A stretch of 64,000 bases of DNA. It comes from Pseudomonadota bacterium (GTDB lineage: Bacteria; Pseudomonadota; Gammaproteobacteria; Burkholderiales; Burkholderiaceae_C). The stretch is from contig JAEZWW010000117.1 in NCBI GenBank assembly GCA_023442945.1, positions 66,224 through 130,223 on the forward strand. The letters are read 5' to 3'. The number at the start of each line of letters is the position of its first letter. Position 1 is the stretch's first letter. The notes beneath the pieces are model-generated. The model was not told where the DNA came from, made no database searches, and saw nothing but the letters and a program-made list of their open reading frames with translations. Shown here piece by piece: positions 48,577-56,812 of the stretch. The position numbers and the translations under genes were made by a program.

Positions 48577-49628
48577 GGGGCGACTCGCACACGGCCATTG
48601 TCGCGCGAATGCGCCGTGCGGCGCAGGTGTTGGGGCAGACCGCCGCCGCTGGACGCGCGCGTGCGTTGGCGGCGCAGCTCGGCAAAGCGCATCACGGCCT
48701 GGGTCAGGTCGTCTTCGGTGGACAGCTCCAGCGTATCGACGCCCGCGTGCGCCAGTGCGGCGTGCAGCGCGCCCTCACGCTCGGCGGCAAGGGCGGCAAA
48801 GCGGCGGCGGAAGGCGGGGTCGTGCGTGTCGACCAGCAGGTCTTCACCCGTTTCGGCGTCGCGCAGGGTGATCAGGCCCAGATCGGGCAGGTCCTGCTCC
48901 AGCGGGTCTGTCAGGCGCACGGCGACGACCTCGTGGCGCAGGGCGAGCTGGGCCAGCGGCTTCTCCCACCCCGGTTCGCTGATGAAGTCCGACACCACGA
49001 ACACGGTCGAGCGGCGGCGGATGCTGTTCGCCCCCGCCAGCAGCAGATCGGCCAGGCGCGTGGCCCCCCCGGCAGCGCCGGCCGCGTCCGGCCGGTTCTG
49101 GATGCTGTGCAGCAGGTGCAGCACATGCTGGCGGCCGCTGCGCGCGGGCAGCAGGCGGTCGACGCCTGCGCCGTACAGCAGCGCGCCGACGCGGTTGCCG
49201 CGGCGCGTGAGCAAACGCGCCAGCACCGCCACAAATTCGGCCGACACGTGGCGCTTGCGCTGCTGGCCCGAGCCGAAGTCGACCGACGGGCTCAGGTCCA
49301 GCAGAAACCACGCCGCCATCTCGCGGTCTTCGGTGAACACGCGCACGTGCGGCTGCTGCAAGCGCGCGGTGACGTTCCAGTCGATGTGCCGCACGTCGTC
49401 GTGCAACTGGTATTCGCGCAGGTCCGCCAGATCCAGCCCGGCGCCGCGCATCAGCGTGCGGTAGTCGCCCATCAGCACCCCGTCCAGGCGCTTCAGCACC
49501 GTCCATTCCAGCCGCCGCAGCACGCGTTCGGCCTGCCCATGCACCGGCGCCGTCGCCACCGTCCCGCGCGGCGGGTTGGGCACGGCGTGGGGTGCGGGGG
49601 CAGGGGACTTGCGGCGGAACCAGGTCAT
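48573..49628 (-). CDS. DUF58 domain protein
   Basis: The 351-aa soluble protein shows the DUF58 pattern: DLREYQLHDDVRHIDWNVTA, RVFTEDREMAAWFLLDLSPS and the VWA-like TVFVVSDFISEPGW. DUF58 proteins accompany MoxR ATPases and are thought to act as adaptor substrates or partners. It lies 159 bp after moxR and overlaps the VWA gene. Confidence 0.88.
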   Translation of the reverse strand: MTWFRRKSPAPAPHAVPNPPRGTVATAPVHGQAERVLRRLEWTVLKRLDGVLMGDYRTLMRGAGLDLADLREYQLHDDVRHIDWNVTARLQQPHVRVFTEDREMAAWFLLDLSPSVDFGSGQQRKRHVSAEFVAVLARLLTRRGNRVGALLYGAGVDRLLPARSGRQHVLHLLHSIQNRPDAAGAAGGATRLADLLLAGANSIRRRSTVFVVSDFISEPGWEKPLAQLALRHEVVAVRLTDPLEQDLPDLGLITLRDAETGEDLLVDTHDPAFRRRFAALAAEREGALHAALAHAGVDTLELSTEDDLTQAVMRFAELRRQRTRASSGGGLPQHLRRTAHSRDNGRVRVAP

Positions 49629-49727
49629 GGTCAGCCTCTCACCACTTCAGGCCGGAAAGTCGCCGACCACCGTGGCGCCTGCCCGCCAAGCAGAGGCCGT
49701 GGCCGGACCTGCGCCGGCCACTGGCCT

Positions 49728-49787
49728 CGTCCCCCTCCCAACGGAGAGGGGGAAGGCGCCGCAGGCGACTCAGGGGGTGCATCTTGT
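49728..49787 (+). repeat. Family C GC-rich inverted repeat, intergenic
   Basis: CCCCCTCCCAACGGAGAGGG and GGAAGGCGCCGCAGGCGACT followed by CAGGGGGTGC. It has the inverted repeat CCCCCTC/GAGAGGGGG and sits between moxR and the DUF58 gene, ending at the moxR stop. Elements of this look are common between genes in Comamonadaceae; only one copy is in this window. Confidence 0.6.
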
Positions 49788-50807
49788 TCACGCTGCCAGT
49801 TGATCATGCGCCATCGGCTTGGGCGGCGGCGGCACCTTGGCCATCAGGCGCAGCACGACGTGGTCGGGGTTTAGGCCTTCGGACAGCGCCTCATACGACA
49901 GCACCAGGCGGTGGCGCAGCACGTCCGGCGCCAAATCGCTCATGTCCTCCGGCAGCGCGTAGGTGCGCCCGCGCATCATGGCCAGCGCCTTGGCGCCTTC
50001 GATCAGGCCGATGGTGGCGCGCGGACTGGCGCCGTAGCTGAGCATGGGCTCCAGCTCCTTCAGGCCGACGTTCACGGGCGAACGCGTGGCCGCCACCAGC
50101 TTGACGGCGTACTGCACCAGCGACGGGTCGACATACACGCGCTGGCACTGGCGCTGCAGCTCGGCCAGCTGGTCCATGCTGGCGACCGGGTTCACGTCGA
50201 TGCGCGGGCCCGTCACGCGCTGGGCGATGACGAACTCTTCTTCCTCCGTTGGGTAGTCGACCAGCACTTTCATCATGAAGCGGTCGACCTGCGCCTCGGG
50301 CAGCGGGTAGGTGCCTTCGGTTTCGATCGGGTTTTGCGTGGCCATGACCAGGAAGGGCTCGGGCACGGCGTGCGTCTGTCCGGCAATGGTCACCTGCCGC
50401 TCCTGCATCACCTCCAGCAGCGCGCTTTGCACCTTGGCCGGTGCGCGGTTGATCTCGTCGGCCAGCAGCAGGTGGGTGAAGACCGGGCCCAGCGCGGTGC
50501 TGAAGTCGCCCGTCTTCTGGTTGAAGATGCGCGTGCCCACCAGGTCGGCCGGCACCAGGTCGGGCGTGAACTGCACGCGCCGGAACTGCCCTTGCAGCAC
50601 CTGCGCCAGCGTCTTCACCGTCAGCGTCTTGGCCAGGCCCGGCACGCCTTCGACCAGCAGGTGCCCGCCGGCCAGCAGCGCCACCATCATGCGTTCCAAA
50701 AAGCGGTCCTGCCCGACCACCACGCGCTTGACTTCGTAGAGGATCTGCTCCATCAGCTCGGCCGTGCCGGGGTTGAGCGAAAAACGGCTGTCGTCGTTGC
50801 TGGTCAT
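49788..50807 (-). CDS. MoxR-family AAA+ ATPase
   Basis: The 339-aa ATPase starts at ATG 50807 (MTSNDDSRFSLNPGTAELME) and has Walker A GVPGLAKT, Walker B LLADEINRAPAKVQ, sensor ATQNPIETEGTYPLPEAQVD with the Arg-finger region DRF. MoxR proteins form rings that remodel partner complexes with VWA proteins, as the gene order here suggests. The frame is open upstream to 50936, but that part has no family match. A short family A fragment lies at the start codon. Confidence 0.92.
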   Translation of the reverse strand: MTSNDDSRFSLNPGTAELMEQILYEVKRVVVGQDRFLERMMVALLAGGHLLVEGVPGLAKTLTVKTLAQVLQGQFRRVQFTPDLVPADLVGTRIFNQKTGDFSTALGPVFTHLLLADEINRAPAKVQSALLEVMQERQVTIAGQTHAVPEPFLVMATQNPIETEGTYPLPEAQVDRFMMKVLVDYPTEEEEFVIAQRVTGPRIDVNPVASMDQLAELQRQCQRVYVDPSLVQYAVKLVAATRSPVNVGLKELEPMLSYGASPRATIGLIEGAKALAMMRGRTYALPEDMSDLAPDVLRHRLVLSYEALSEGLNPDHVVLRLMAKVPPPPKPMAHDQLAA

Positions 50808-50830
50808 GCGCAGGCAGCTCCGAAAAAGTG
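50806..50830 (-). repeat. Family A fragment at the moxR start
   Basis: ATGCGCAGGCAGCTCCGAAA contains the reverse core TGCGCAGGCAGCT, directly before the moxR ATG on the minus strand. Flanks are not conserved. Confidence 0.45.
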
Positions 50831-50883
50831 AGTAAACAAGAAGGCGGACGCCGCCGCAGACGTTGGCTTGAAGCGCTGCATTT

Positions 50884-51846
50884 TTAGAACGGTGGTTGAC
50901 CGGCCGCGGCGGCCGCGTTTTCAATCGGCACGGCAAAGCCGATGCCCAAGAATGTGCGCGCCGACGTCGGGTTCAGGATCGCCGTCACGATGCCGACCAC
51001 CTGGCCGTCCATGGTGACCAGCGGGCCACCCGAATTGCCGGGGTTGGCGGCGGCGTCGAACTGGATCAGGTTGCTCATCTGCTGGCCGCCTTCGGGCGAG
51101 CGAAAGCCGCGCTTCAGGCCCGACACCACACCTGCCGACACGGAAGGGCCGATGCCGAACGGGAAGCCGATCGCCACCACCTCGTCGCCCGGCATCAGGT
51201 CGGCGGTGGAGCGCATGGTGGCGGCCTGCAGGTCGTCCGGCAGCTTTTGCGCGCGCAGCACGGCCAGGTCGTTTTCGGGCTGGATGTTGACGATGCCGGC
51301 CGGGCTTTCCAGCCCGTCGGCAAAAGTGACGGTGATGCTTTCGGCGCCCTGCACCACGTGCAGGTTGGTCAGGATGGTGCCGTTGTCGATGATGACCACA
51401 CCGCTGCCCACACCCTTGCCCAGTTCGCTGTGGCCTTTGCGGTCCTTGCGGCCGGGCAAGGTGCCTTCGACCCGCACCAGCGACGGCCCCACCGCGGCGG
51501 CGGCGCGCGCGGCCTGCGACGGCAGCGTCTTGGTCGTCAACGTGTGCATGACGGCGGCGTTGATGTCGTCCTGCGTCAGCTTGCGCGCGGGCGCTTTGCC
51601 CCAGGGGCCACCCGGCCACAGGAGGGCAGCGCCCAGCAGCGCGATGGCCGCCCACAGCAGCGACGGGTGGGCCAGCGCCCGGGCCAGGCGCGCGCGGCGG
51701 GTGGCGAGCGCAGGGGCGTCGCTGGCCTGCGGCGCTGGGCCGGGCGCTGCACCGGCTGCACCGGCTGCACCGGCCACTGGCCGATTGGCCGCATCATCGG
51801 CGGCAGGGCGGTTGGGAGAGCGGCTGTAGAGCGCGGGTCGACGCAT
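50884..51846 (-). CDS. Trypsin-like serine protease, membrane-anchored, no PDZ
   Basis: From ATG 51846 (RBS AGGGGT) the 320-aa protein has a Pro/Ala-rich N-terminus, a membrane helix at about residues 64-80 (LLWAAIALLGAALLWPGG) and an HtrA-type protease domain. The catalytic triad is His in LTNLHVVQG, Asp in ENDLAVLRA and Ser in GNSGGPLVT. It ends right after the domain, without PDZ. It is probably periplasmic, anchored to the inner membrane. It lies 76 bp upstream of moxR and may share its regulation. Confidence 0.85.
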   Translation of the reverse strand: MRRPALYSRSPNRPAADDAANRPVAGAAGAAGAAPGPAPQASDAPALATRRARLARALAHPSLLWAAIALLGAALLWPGGPWGKAPARKLTQDDINAAVMHTLTTKTLPSQAARAAAAVGPSLVRVEGTLPGRKDRKGHSELGKGVGSGVVIIDNGTILTNLHVVQGAESITVTFADGLESPAGIVNIQPENDLAVLRAQKLPDDLQAATMRSTADLMPGDEVVAIGFPFGIGPSVSAGVVSGLKRGFRSPEGGQQMSNLIQFDAAANPGNSGGPLVTMDGQVVGIVTAILNPTSARTFLGIGFAVPIENAAAAAGQPPF

Positions 51847-51952
51847 GGGCACACCCCTGACTTCGGGAAAACGTGGACAGGCACACAGTAGCACGTTGGT
51901 GCCCATCGCGCGCCCCCAAAACCCTTCGGTGGGGCTCGGGCATGATCGGGCC

Positions 51953-52792
51953 ATGCCCGGCTGGATCGACACCCACTGCCACCTCGACGCGCCCGAGTTC
52001 GCGCCCGACGTCGACGCCGTGCGCGCCCGCGCCGCGCGCGAAGGCGTGGGCTTGTGCGTGATCCCGGCGGTGGAAGTGCCGGCTTTCGACGGCGCACGCG
52101 CCTTGGCGCAGCGCCTGGGCGACGGTTACGCGCTGGGCATCCACCCGCTGTACGTCGCGCGCGCGACGGGCGACGCCATCGACCGGCTTGACGAGGCCTT
52201 GACCGCACACGCCGGCGATCCGCACCTGGTCGCCGTGGGCGAGATCGGCTTGGACTACTTCGTGCCCGAACTCACGCAAGGCCCGCTGCGCGAGCGGCAA
52301 GACGCCTTCTACCGCGCGCAACTGCGCCTGGCACGAAAGCACGGCCTGCCGGTGATCCTGCACGTGCGGCGATCGGTCGACCAGATCTTGAAGGGCGTGC
52401 GCGACATCGGCGTGCCCGGCGGCATCGCCCACGCCTTCAGCGGCAGCCGCCAGCAGGCGGACATCCTGGTCGGCATGGGCTTCAAGCTTGGCTTTGGCGG
52501 CGCCAGCACCTACGACCGCGCCACGCGCCTGCGCGCGCTGGCGGCCGATCTGCCGCCCGAAGCCATCGTCATGGAAACCGACGCGCCCGACATCCCGCCG
52601 CACTGGCTGTACGCCACGGCCGAGCAACGCGCCGCCGGTCAGGCCCAGGGCCGCAACGAACCGGGCGAGCTGCCTCGCATCGCGCAAGTGCTGGCCGATC
52701 TGCGCGGCGAGCCCCTGGCCGACTGGCAGGCCACGACCACGGCCAACGCGCTGGCGGCGCTGCCTGGTTTGCAGCGACTGGCGTGTGCCTAA
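51953..52792 (+). CDS. TatD-family metal-dependent hydrolase
   Basis: The 279-aa protein starts MPGWIDTHCHLDAPEFAPDV with the metal ligands HxH, and continues with GEIGLDYF, VILHVRRS and the late METDAPDIPPHW. TatD proteins are metal-dependent DNases, active in DNA fragmentation and repair; some act on other phosphoester substrates. Start ATG 51953 was chosen over upstream frame extensions that overlap the divergent protease promoter. Confidence 0.9.
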   Translation: MPGWIDTHCHLDAPEFAPDVDAVRARAAREGVGLCVIPAVEVPAFDGARALAQRLGDGYALGIHPLYVARATGDAIDRLDEALTAHAGDPHLVAVGEIGLDYFVPELTQGPLRERQDAFYRAQLRLARKHGLPVILHVRRSVDQILKGVRDIGVPGGIAHAFSGSRQQADILVGMGFKLGFGGASTYDRATRLRALAADLPPEAIVMETDAPDIPPHWLYATAEQRAAGQAQGRNEPGELPRIAQVLADLRGEPLADWQATTTANALAALPGLQRLACA

Positions 52793-52793
52793 T

Positions 52794-52860
52794 TCGCTTC
52801 AAAAATAATAGCTGCCTGCGCAGATAGCTGTGGGGCTGGCGGCCGAAAAGGCTTGAAAAC
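52794..52860 (+). repeat. Family A repeat, intergenic (near-consensus copy)
   Basis: TTCAAAAATAATAGCTGCCT, GCGCAGATAGCTGTGGGGCT and GGCGGCCGAAAAGGCTTGAA form one of the most complete copies, with TTCAA/TTGAA at the two ends. It begins right after the tatD stop codon. Confidence 0.9.
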
Positions 52861-53020
52861 AGAGGTTCGGCGCAGTTCGGCTGGCACCGGTCCGTACCGG
52901 CGTGGCCGACCGCGCGCTGGCTGAACATTGGCGGTGTGCGGGTGTCTATCCCACTCCGCGCGCCACGTGGGCGCCAGCTCCGCTCGCGCCGCGCCGCCAG
53001 CGCGCCACAGGCCGCCGCCT

Positions 53021-53860
53021 TCAGCTGAAGCGCACGTCCAGCTGCCCCAGCGGCGCGCTGTAGCGCACCTGCCAGTGCTGGCAGGGGGCGACGGGCCAGG
53101 CGTCGGTCCAGGTGCCGGTGGTCACCACGTCGCCGGGCTGCACATCGGGTGCGCCGGGGCATTGGCGCAGCTCGGTCAGGAAGTGGTGCAGGGCCAGCAG
53201 CGGGTCGTCCAGCACGTTGGCGCCGCGGCCGGATTCTGCGGGTTGGCCGTCGGGGCCGAACAGGGTCAGCTCGGCGGCGGCCAGCTTGGCTTGCATGTCG
53301 GTGGCCGAGCCAGCGAAGTCGCGCACCGCGATGCGCGGGCCGACCAGCAGGCGCGCGTGCAGGCCGCCGTCGGCCACGGTTTCGGCCACGGCGGCAAAGC
53401 GCCAGTTCGGGCGGTGGCTTTGCACGATCTCAACGCCGGGGGCCAGCCAATCCAGCGCGTCAAACAGCTGCGCCAGGTTGGCGCCGGCGGGCGGCGTGTG
53501 GCGGAAGGCGAAGACCAGCTCGGGCTCCAGCCGCGGCTCGCAGGTGGCGTGCAGGTCCAGCGTGCCGGCGCCTTGCGCGTCGGTGGCATGCAGCGTGCTG
53601 TCCCACACCGTGCCCCAGATCGGCGCGAACACTTGGTAGATCGGCCAGATGTTGCGGTTGGTGAAGCCGATCTTGAAGCCGCGCGGCCGCTCGCCCCGCG
53701 CCTGGCGCAGCGCGCGCAGGGCCAGGGCGGTTTGGTAGGCGGCGGGCACGTCGGTGAAGGCAGGCGTGGCGACGCTGGGCGGCCAGCGTTCGCCGCGGTC
53801 GGCCCAGGCCAGCAGCTGCTCGGCGCTGGGGACCTGGCCGGCGCCGGGCTCAGAGGCCAT
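53021..53860 (-). CDS. 2-keto-4-pentenoate hydratase family protein
   Basis: The 279-aa protein resembles MhpD-type hydratases/decarboxylases of aromatic meta-cleavage: GFKIGFTNRNIWPIYQVFAP, LEPELVFAFRHTPPAG with acidic metal ligands, GVEIVQSHRPNWRFAAVA and the late GDVVTTGTWTDAWPV. These enzymes add water to 2-hydroxypentadienoate or act in related lyase steps. No other aromatic-degradation genes are nearby, so the substrate is open. It overlaps the upstream LOG-family gene by 11 bp. Confidence 0.82.
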   Translation of the reverse strand: MASEPGAGQVPSAEQLLAWADRGERWPPSVATPAFTDVPAAYQTALALRALRQARGERPRGFKIGFTNRNIWPIYQVFAPIWGTVWDSTLHATDAQGAGTLDLHATCEPRLEPELVFAFRHTPPAGANLAQLFDALDWLAPGVEIVQSHRPNWRFAAVAETVADGGLHARLLVGPRIAVRDFAGSATDMQAKLAAAELTLFGPDGQPAESGRGANVLDDPLLALHHFLTELRQCPGAPDVQPGDVVTTGTWTDAWPVAPCQHWQVRYSAPLGQLDVRFS

Positions 53861-54722
53861 AGAAGTTGCGCACCACGTCCCAGGCTTCTTGCGGCGTGTC
53901 GACCTTGTGGAACAGCTTCAGGTCTTCGGGCGAAATCGTGCCTTCGTCGATCATGGTGTCGAAGTGCAGCAGGCGATCCCAGAACTCGCGCCCGACCAGC
54001 ACGATCGGCACGGCGCGCACCTTGCGCGTTTGCACCAGGGTCAGCACTTCAAACAGCTCGTCCAGGGTGCCGAAGCCGCCCGGGAAGACCACCAGCGCCT
54101 GCGCCCGCATCAAGAAATGCATCTTGCGCAGCGCGAAGTAGTGGAACTTGAACGACAGCTCAGGCGTGATGTAGCGGTTGCCCGACTGTTCGTGCGGCAG
54201 CGTGATGTTCAGGCCGACCGAGGGCGCGCCCGCTTCCTGCGCGCCGCGGTTGGCCGCTTCCATGATGCCGGGGCCGCCACCGGTGCAGATATACAGACGG
54301 TCTTTGGGCGCTTGCGTCAGGCCGAAGCGCGCCACCAGTTGGGCGAATTCGCGCGCCTGGTCGTAGTACACGGCGGTGCGGCAGGCACGCTCGGCCAGGG
54401 CGATGGCGTGGGCGTCGCCCCCGGCCTGCGCGGCCTTCAGCGCTTCGTCGGCCACTTCGGGCGACACGAAGCGCGCGCTGCCGTAGACCACGATGGTGTG
54501 GTCGATGCCGGCTTCGGTCAGCGCCAGGTCGGGCTTGAGCAGCTCCAGCTGAAAGCGCACCCCGCGCGTTTCACGGCGCAGCAGGAATTCGGGGTCGGCA
54601 AAGGCCAGGCGGTAGGACGCGGGCTCCAGCGGCTCGCCGCGGTCGGCGTGCGCCTGCAACTCGGCCCAGGCGTCGGCCAGGGGGGAGCCGGTGCTTTGCT
54701 TGATGTTCTCAGTCGTTTCCAT
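53850..54722 (-). CDS. LOG-family (TIGR00730) Rossmann-fold protein
   Basis: The 290-aa protein shows the LOG signature PGGFGTLDELFEVLTLVQTR and the nucleotide-binding CTGGGPGIMEAANRGAQEAG, as in cytokinin-activating phosphoribohydrolases and bacterial PpnN-like proteins. It probably hydrolyses nucleoside 5'-monophosphates to base and ribose 5-phosphate. An N-terminal extension of about 85 residues precedes the domain. It is translated upstream of the hydratase gene. Confidence 0.85.
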   Translation of the reverse strand: METTENIKQSTGSPLADAWAELQAHADRGEPLEPASYRLAFADPEFLLRRETRGVRFQLELLKPDLALTEAGIDHTIVVYGSARFVSPEVADEALKAAQAGGDAHAIALAERACRTAVYYDQAREFAQLVARFGLTQAPKDRLYICTGGGPGIMEAANRGAQEAGAPSVGLNITLPHEQSGNRYITPELSFKFHYFALRKMHFLMRAQALVVFPGGFGTLDELFEVLTLVQTRKVRAVPIVLVGREFWDRLLHFDTMIDEGTISPEDLKLFHKVDTPQEAWDVVRNFYGL

Positions 54723-54773
54723 GGCGGCAGTTTAGGGGAAGGTGGTGCGGACTTTTGGCGTACACCCGGAAGT

Positions 54774-54798
54774 AAAAAAGGCTCCCGAAGGAGCCTTT
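54774..54798 (-). terminator. Rho-independent terminator after efp
   Basis: On the minus strand the stem AAAGGCTCC/GGAGCCTTT closes a UUCG tetraloop and is followed by TTTTTTAC. It lies about 40 bp after the efp stop. Confidence 0.9.
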
Positions 54799-54834
54799 GG
54801 CGTGAGGGCAGAGCGGCGCGGCGCCGCCGCGCAC

Positions 54835-55389
54835 TCAGACGCGCTTGCGGTATTCGCCGGTGCGTGTGTCGATTTCGATCTTGTCTTCCTGCGCGACGAA
54901 CAGCGGCACAGCGACTTCGAAGCCGGTGGCGATCTTGGCGGGCTTTAGGACCTTGCCCGAGGTGTCGCCCTTGACGGCTGGCTCGGTCCAGGTGATTTCA
55001 CGCACGATGGTGGTGGGCAGCTCGACCGAGATGGCCTTGCCGTCGTAGAACACCACTTCCACGGTCATGCCGTCTTCCAGGTAATTCAGCGCGTCGCCCA
55101 TGTTTTCGGCTTCGACCTCGTACTGGTTGTACTCGCTGTCCATGAAGACGTACATCGGGTCGGCGAAGTAGGAGTAGGTGCACTCCTTGTGGTCCAGGAT
55201 GACCTGGTCCATCTTGTCGTCGGCCTTGAACACCACTTCGGTGCCCATGTTGTTCAGCAGGGCCTTGAGCTTCATGCGCACGGTGGCGGCGCCGCGGCCA
55301 CCGCGGGCGTATTCGGTCCGCAGGACGATCATCGGGTCCTTGCCGTGCATGATGACGTTGCCGGCGCGGATTTCCTGAGCGATTTTCAT
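54835..55389 (-). CDS. efp: Elongation factor P (Arg32 type)
   Basis: The 184-aa protein is a three-domain EF-P: N-terminal KOW-like domain, with the modified tip residue being Arg32 in YARGGRGAAT rather than lysine, and the C-terminal ending GEYRKRV. Arg32 is the rhamnosylation site used by EarP. EF-P relieves ribosome stalling at polyproline, which matters here since many Pro-rich proteins are encoded nearby. The earP gene lies immediately upstream on the same strand. Terminator at 54774-54798. Confidence 0.96.
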   Translation of the reverse strand: MKIAQEIRAGNVIMHGKDPMIVLRTEYARGGRGAATVRMKLKALLNNMGTEVVFKADDKMDQVILDHKECTYSYFADPMYVFMDSEYNQYEVEAENMGDALNYLEDGMTVEVVFYDGKAISVELPTTIVREITWTEPAVKGDTSGKVLKPAKIATGFEVAVPLFVAQEDKIEIDTRTGEYRKRV

Positions 55390-55524
55390 GTGTGTGTCTT
55401 CCAGTCAGTGAAGGGAGCGTGAGGCCGCTCGTGCACCTGTCGAACTGAGGCTGGGCGCGCTGCGGCGTGGGGCGAAAGCGGCAGGTTGCGCGGGGCGCGG
55501 CCAGATTTCGCAAAGCCTTGAATT

Positions 55525-56748
55525 CTAACGTTTTTTGTGCACGAAGCCGATCAGTTGCTCGGCCAGCCCCGGCGCGGCGGCCAGCCGCGCCCGCGCCGCC
55601 GCCGCGCAAGCGCCCCACGCGGCCAAGTCTGGCGCGGGCAGCGGCCCGGGTGTGACGCCGTTCCAGACTTGGTGGAAAACGCGCAGCGAGGGCGGCGCGT
55701 CCAGCCAATCCAGGAAGGCGTCCAGCTTGGCGTGGTGGGCGTTGTCTTCGGGCTGGGGGTAGATGTGCCAGATGAAGGGGGCGGGCGGGCGCCACGCTTG
55801 CGTTGACGCGCTGGTGCTTGGCGCTTCGTGGGCCGCGGCAGCCCGCTGCGGCCCCAGGGGCGCAGCCGCCCAGATCGCGCGCACCAGCGAATCCTCGCCC
55901 CGCACAAAGTTCCAGTCACAGGCCCACAGCAGCTCGTCGTACGCAGTCTGGGTCAGGGGCGGCAGGTATGAAATTAATAGCTGGCCGCGCTGGTCCATCA
56001 AGGGCTGCAGGCCTGAATCGTTCTGAATCGCCTGCCGCACCGCCGCCGCGGCGCGCCCGGCGGTGACCAGCAGGCGCGTCGGCGCATCGCCCTCGGCCCA
56101 CTGGCACAGCAGCGCTGGCAGCGCGGGCGGTTCATAGCAAAACAGCGACACCAGGCGCTCGCCGCGCCAGTCGATGCTCTGCGTGCGCAGCCACGCGGCG
56201 CGGTCGAACGCGGCCTGGCGCGTTGGCAGGTCGGCTTCGCGCAAAAGACCGCCGGTCGCTGGCGTGAAGCCGGGGTAGAAAAACCACTTGGTCCAGCCCG
56301 CCGCCGGGCCTTGCAGCACGGGCGAGGGCAGGGCGTGCATGCGTTCCACGTAGGCTTCAGCGCTCAGGTACTCGAGGTTGATCCAGACCGGGGAATTGGA
56401 ACGATTTTGGCCTGTGGCCCTAGAACCGCCTGCGCGGGCAGCTATGAATTCAGGAGGGATTTCGCAGCCGAAGGCCTCGACCCACACATCAGCGGGGGGC
56501 AGGGTGGCGAGGTCGGCGGCGTTCAGCGGGGTGGTCCACGGCCGCACGTCAATGCCGTCAAACGCGCCCTCAGTCGCCCCCGGCGCCATCCACGCCAGCG
56601 CGGCCGCGTCGTCCACCCACAGGCGCACGCGCTGCCCATGCGCCGCCAGCTCGCGCGCCAGCCGCCAGCACACACCGAGGTCGCCGTGGTTGTCGATGAC
56701 TTGGCAGAAGAGGTCCCAGGTGAGGGCGGCGTTGAACGGGGTGGGCAC
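55525..56748 (-). CDS. earP: EF-P arginine rhamnosyltransferase EarP
   Basis: With GTG 56748 as start the product is 407 aa. EarP transfers rhamnose from dTDP-rhamnose to Arg32 of EF-P. The nucleotide-sugar site is visible as VIDNHGDLGVCWRLARELA (Asp19 and Asp23), with the late RGEDSLVRAIWAA and HIYPQPEDNAHHAKLDAFL. Three segments appear expanded relative to the compact family: AARAGGSRATGQNRSNS and NDSGLQPLMDQRGQLLISY, both family A repeats, and an Ala-rich segment before FIWHIYPQ. Despite these the catalytic motifs are intact. The longer frame to 56925 is antisense to the uvrC repeats and rejected. Confidence 0.9.
   Translation of the reverse strand: MPTPFNAALTWDLFCQVIDNHGDLGVCWRLARELAAHGQRVRLWVDDAAALAWMAPGATEGAFDGIDVRPWTTPLNAADLATLPPADVWVEAFGCEIPPEFIAARAGGSRATGQNRSNSPVWINLEYLSAEAYVERMHALPSPVLQGPAAGWTKWFFYPGFTPATGGLLREADLPTRQAAFDRAAWLRTQSIDWRGERLVSLFCYEPPALPALLCQWAEGDAPTRLLVTAGRAAAAVRQAIQNDSGLQPLMDQRGQLLISYLPPLTQTAYDELLWACDWNFVRGEDSLVRAIWAAAPLGPQRAAAAHEAPSTSASTQAWRPPAPFIWHIYPQPEDNAHHAKLDAFLDWLDAPPSLRVFHQVWNGVTPGPLPAPDLAAWGACAAAARARLAAAPGLAEQLIGFVHKKR
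55968..56030 (+). repeat. Family A repeat inside earP (first)
   Basis: GAAATTAATAGCTGGCCGCG then CTGGTCCATCAAGGGCTGCA is a forward copy with diverged right half, read on the minus strand as LQPLMDQRGQLLIS. Confidence 0.75.
56400..56452 (-). repeat. Family A repeat inside earP (second)
   Basis: TTTTGGCCTGTGGCCCTAGA then ACCGCCTGCGCGGGCAGCTA is a clear reverse-orientation copy, read as IAARAGGSRATGQN. Confidence 0.85.
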
Positions 56749-56812
56749 GCGGCGATTGTGCCCAAGCGCATGGCGAAAACAGTCGCCGCCCCTTGTTCGT
56801 ACACTTGCCTGC

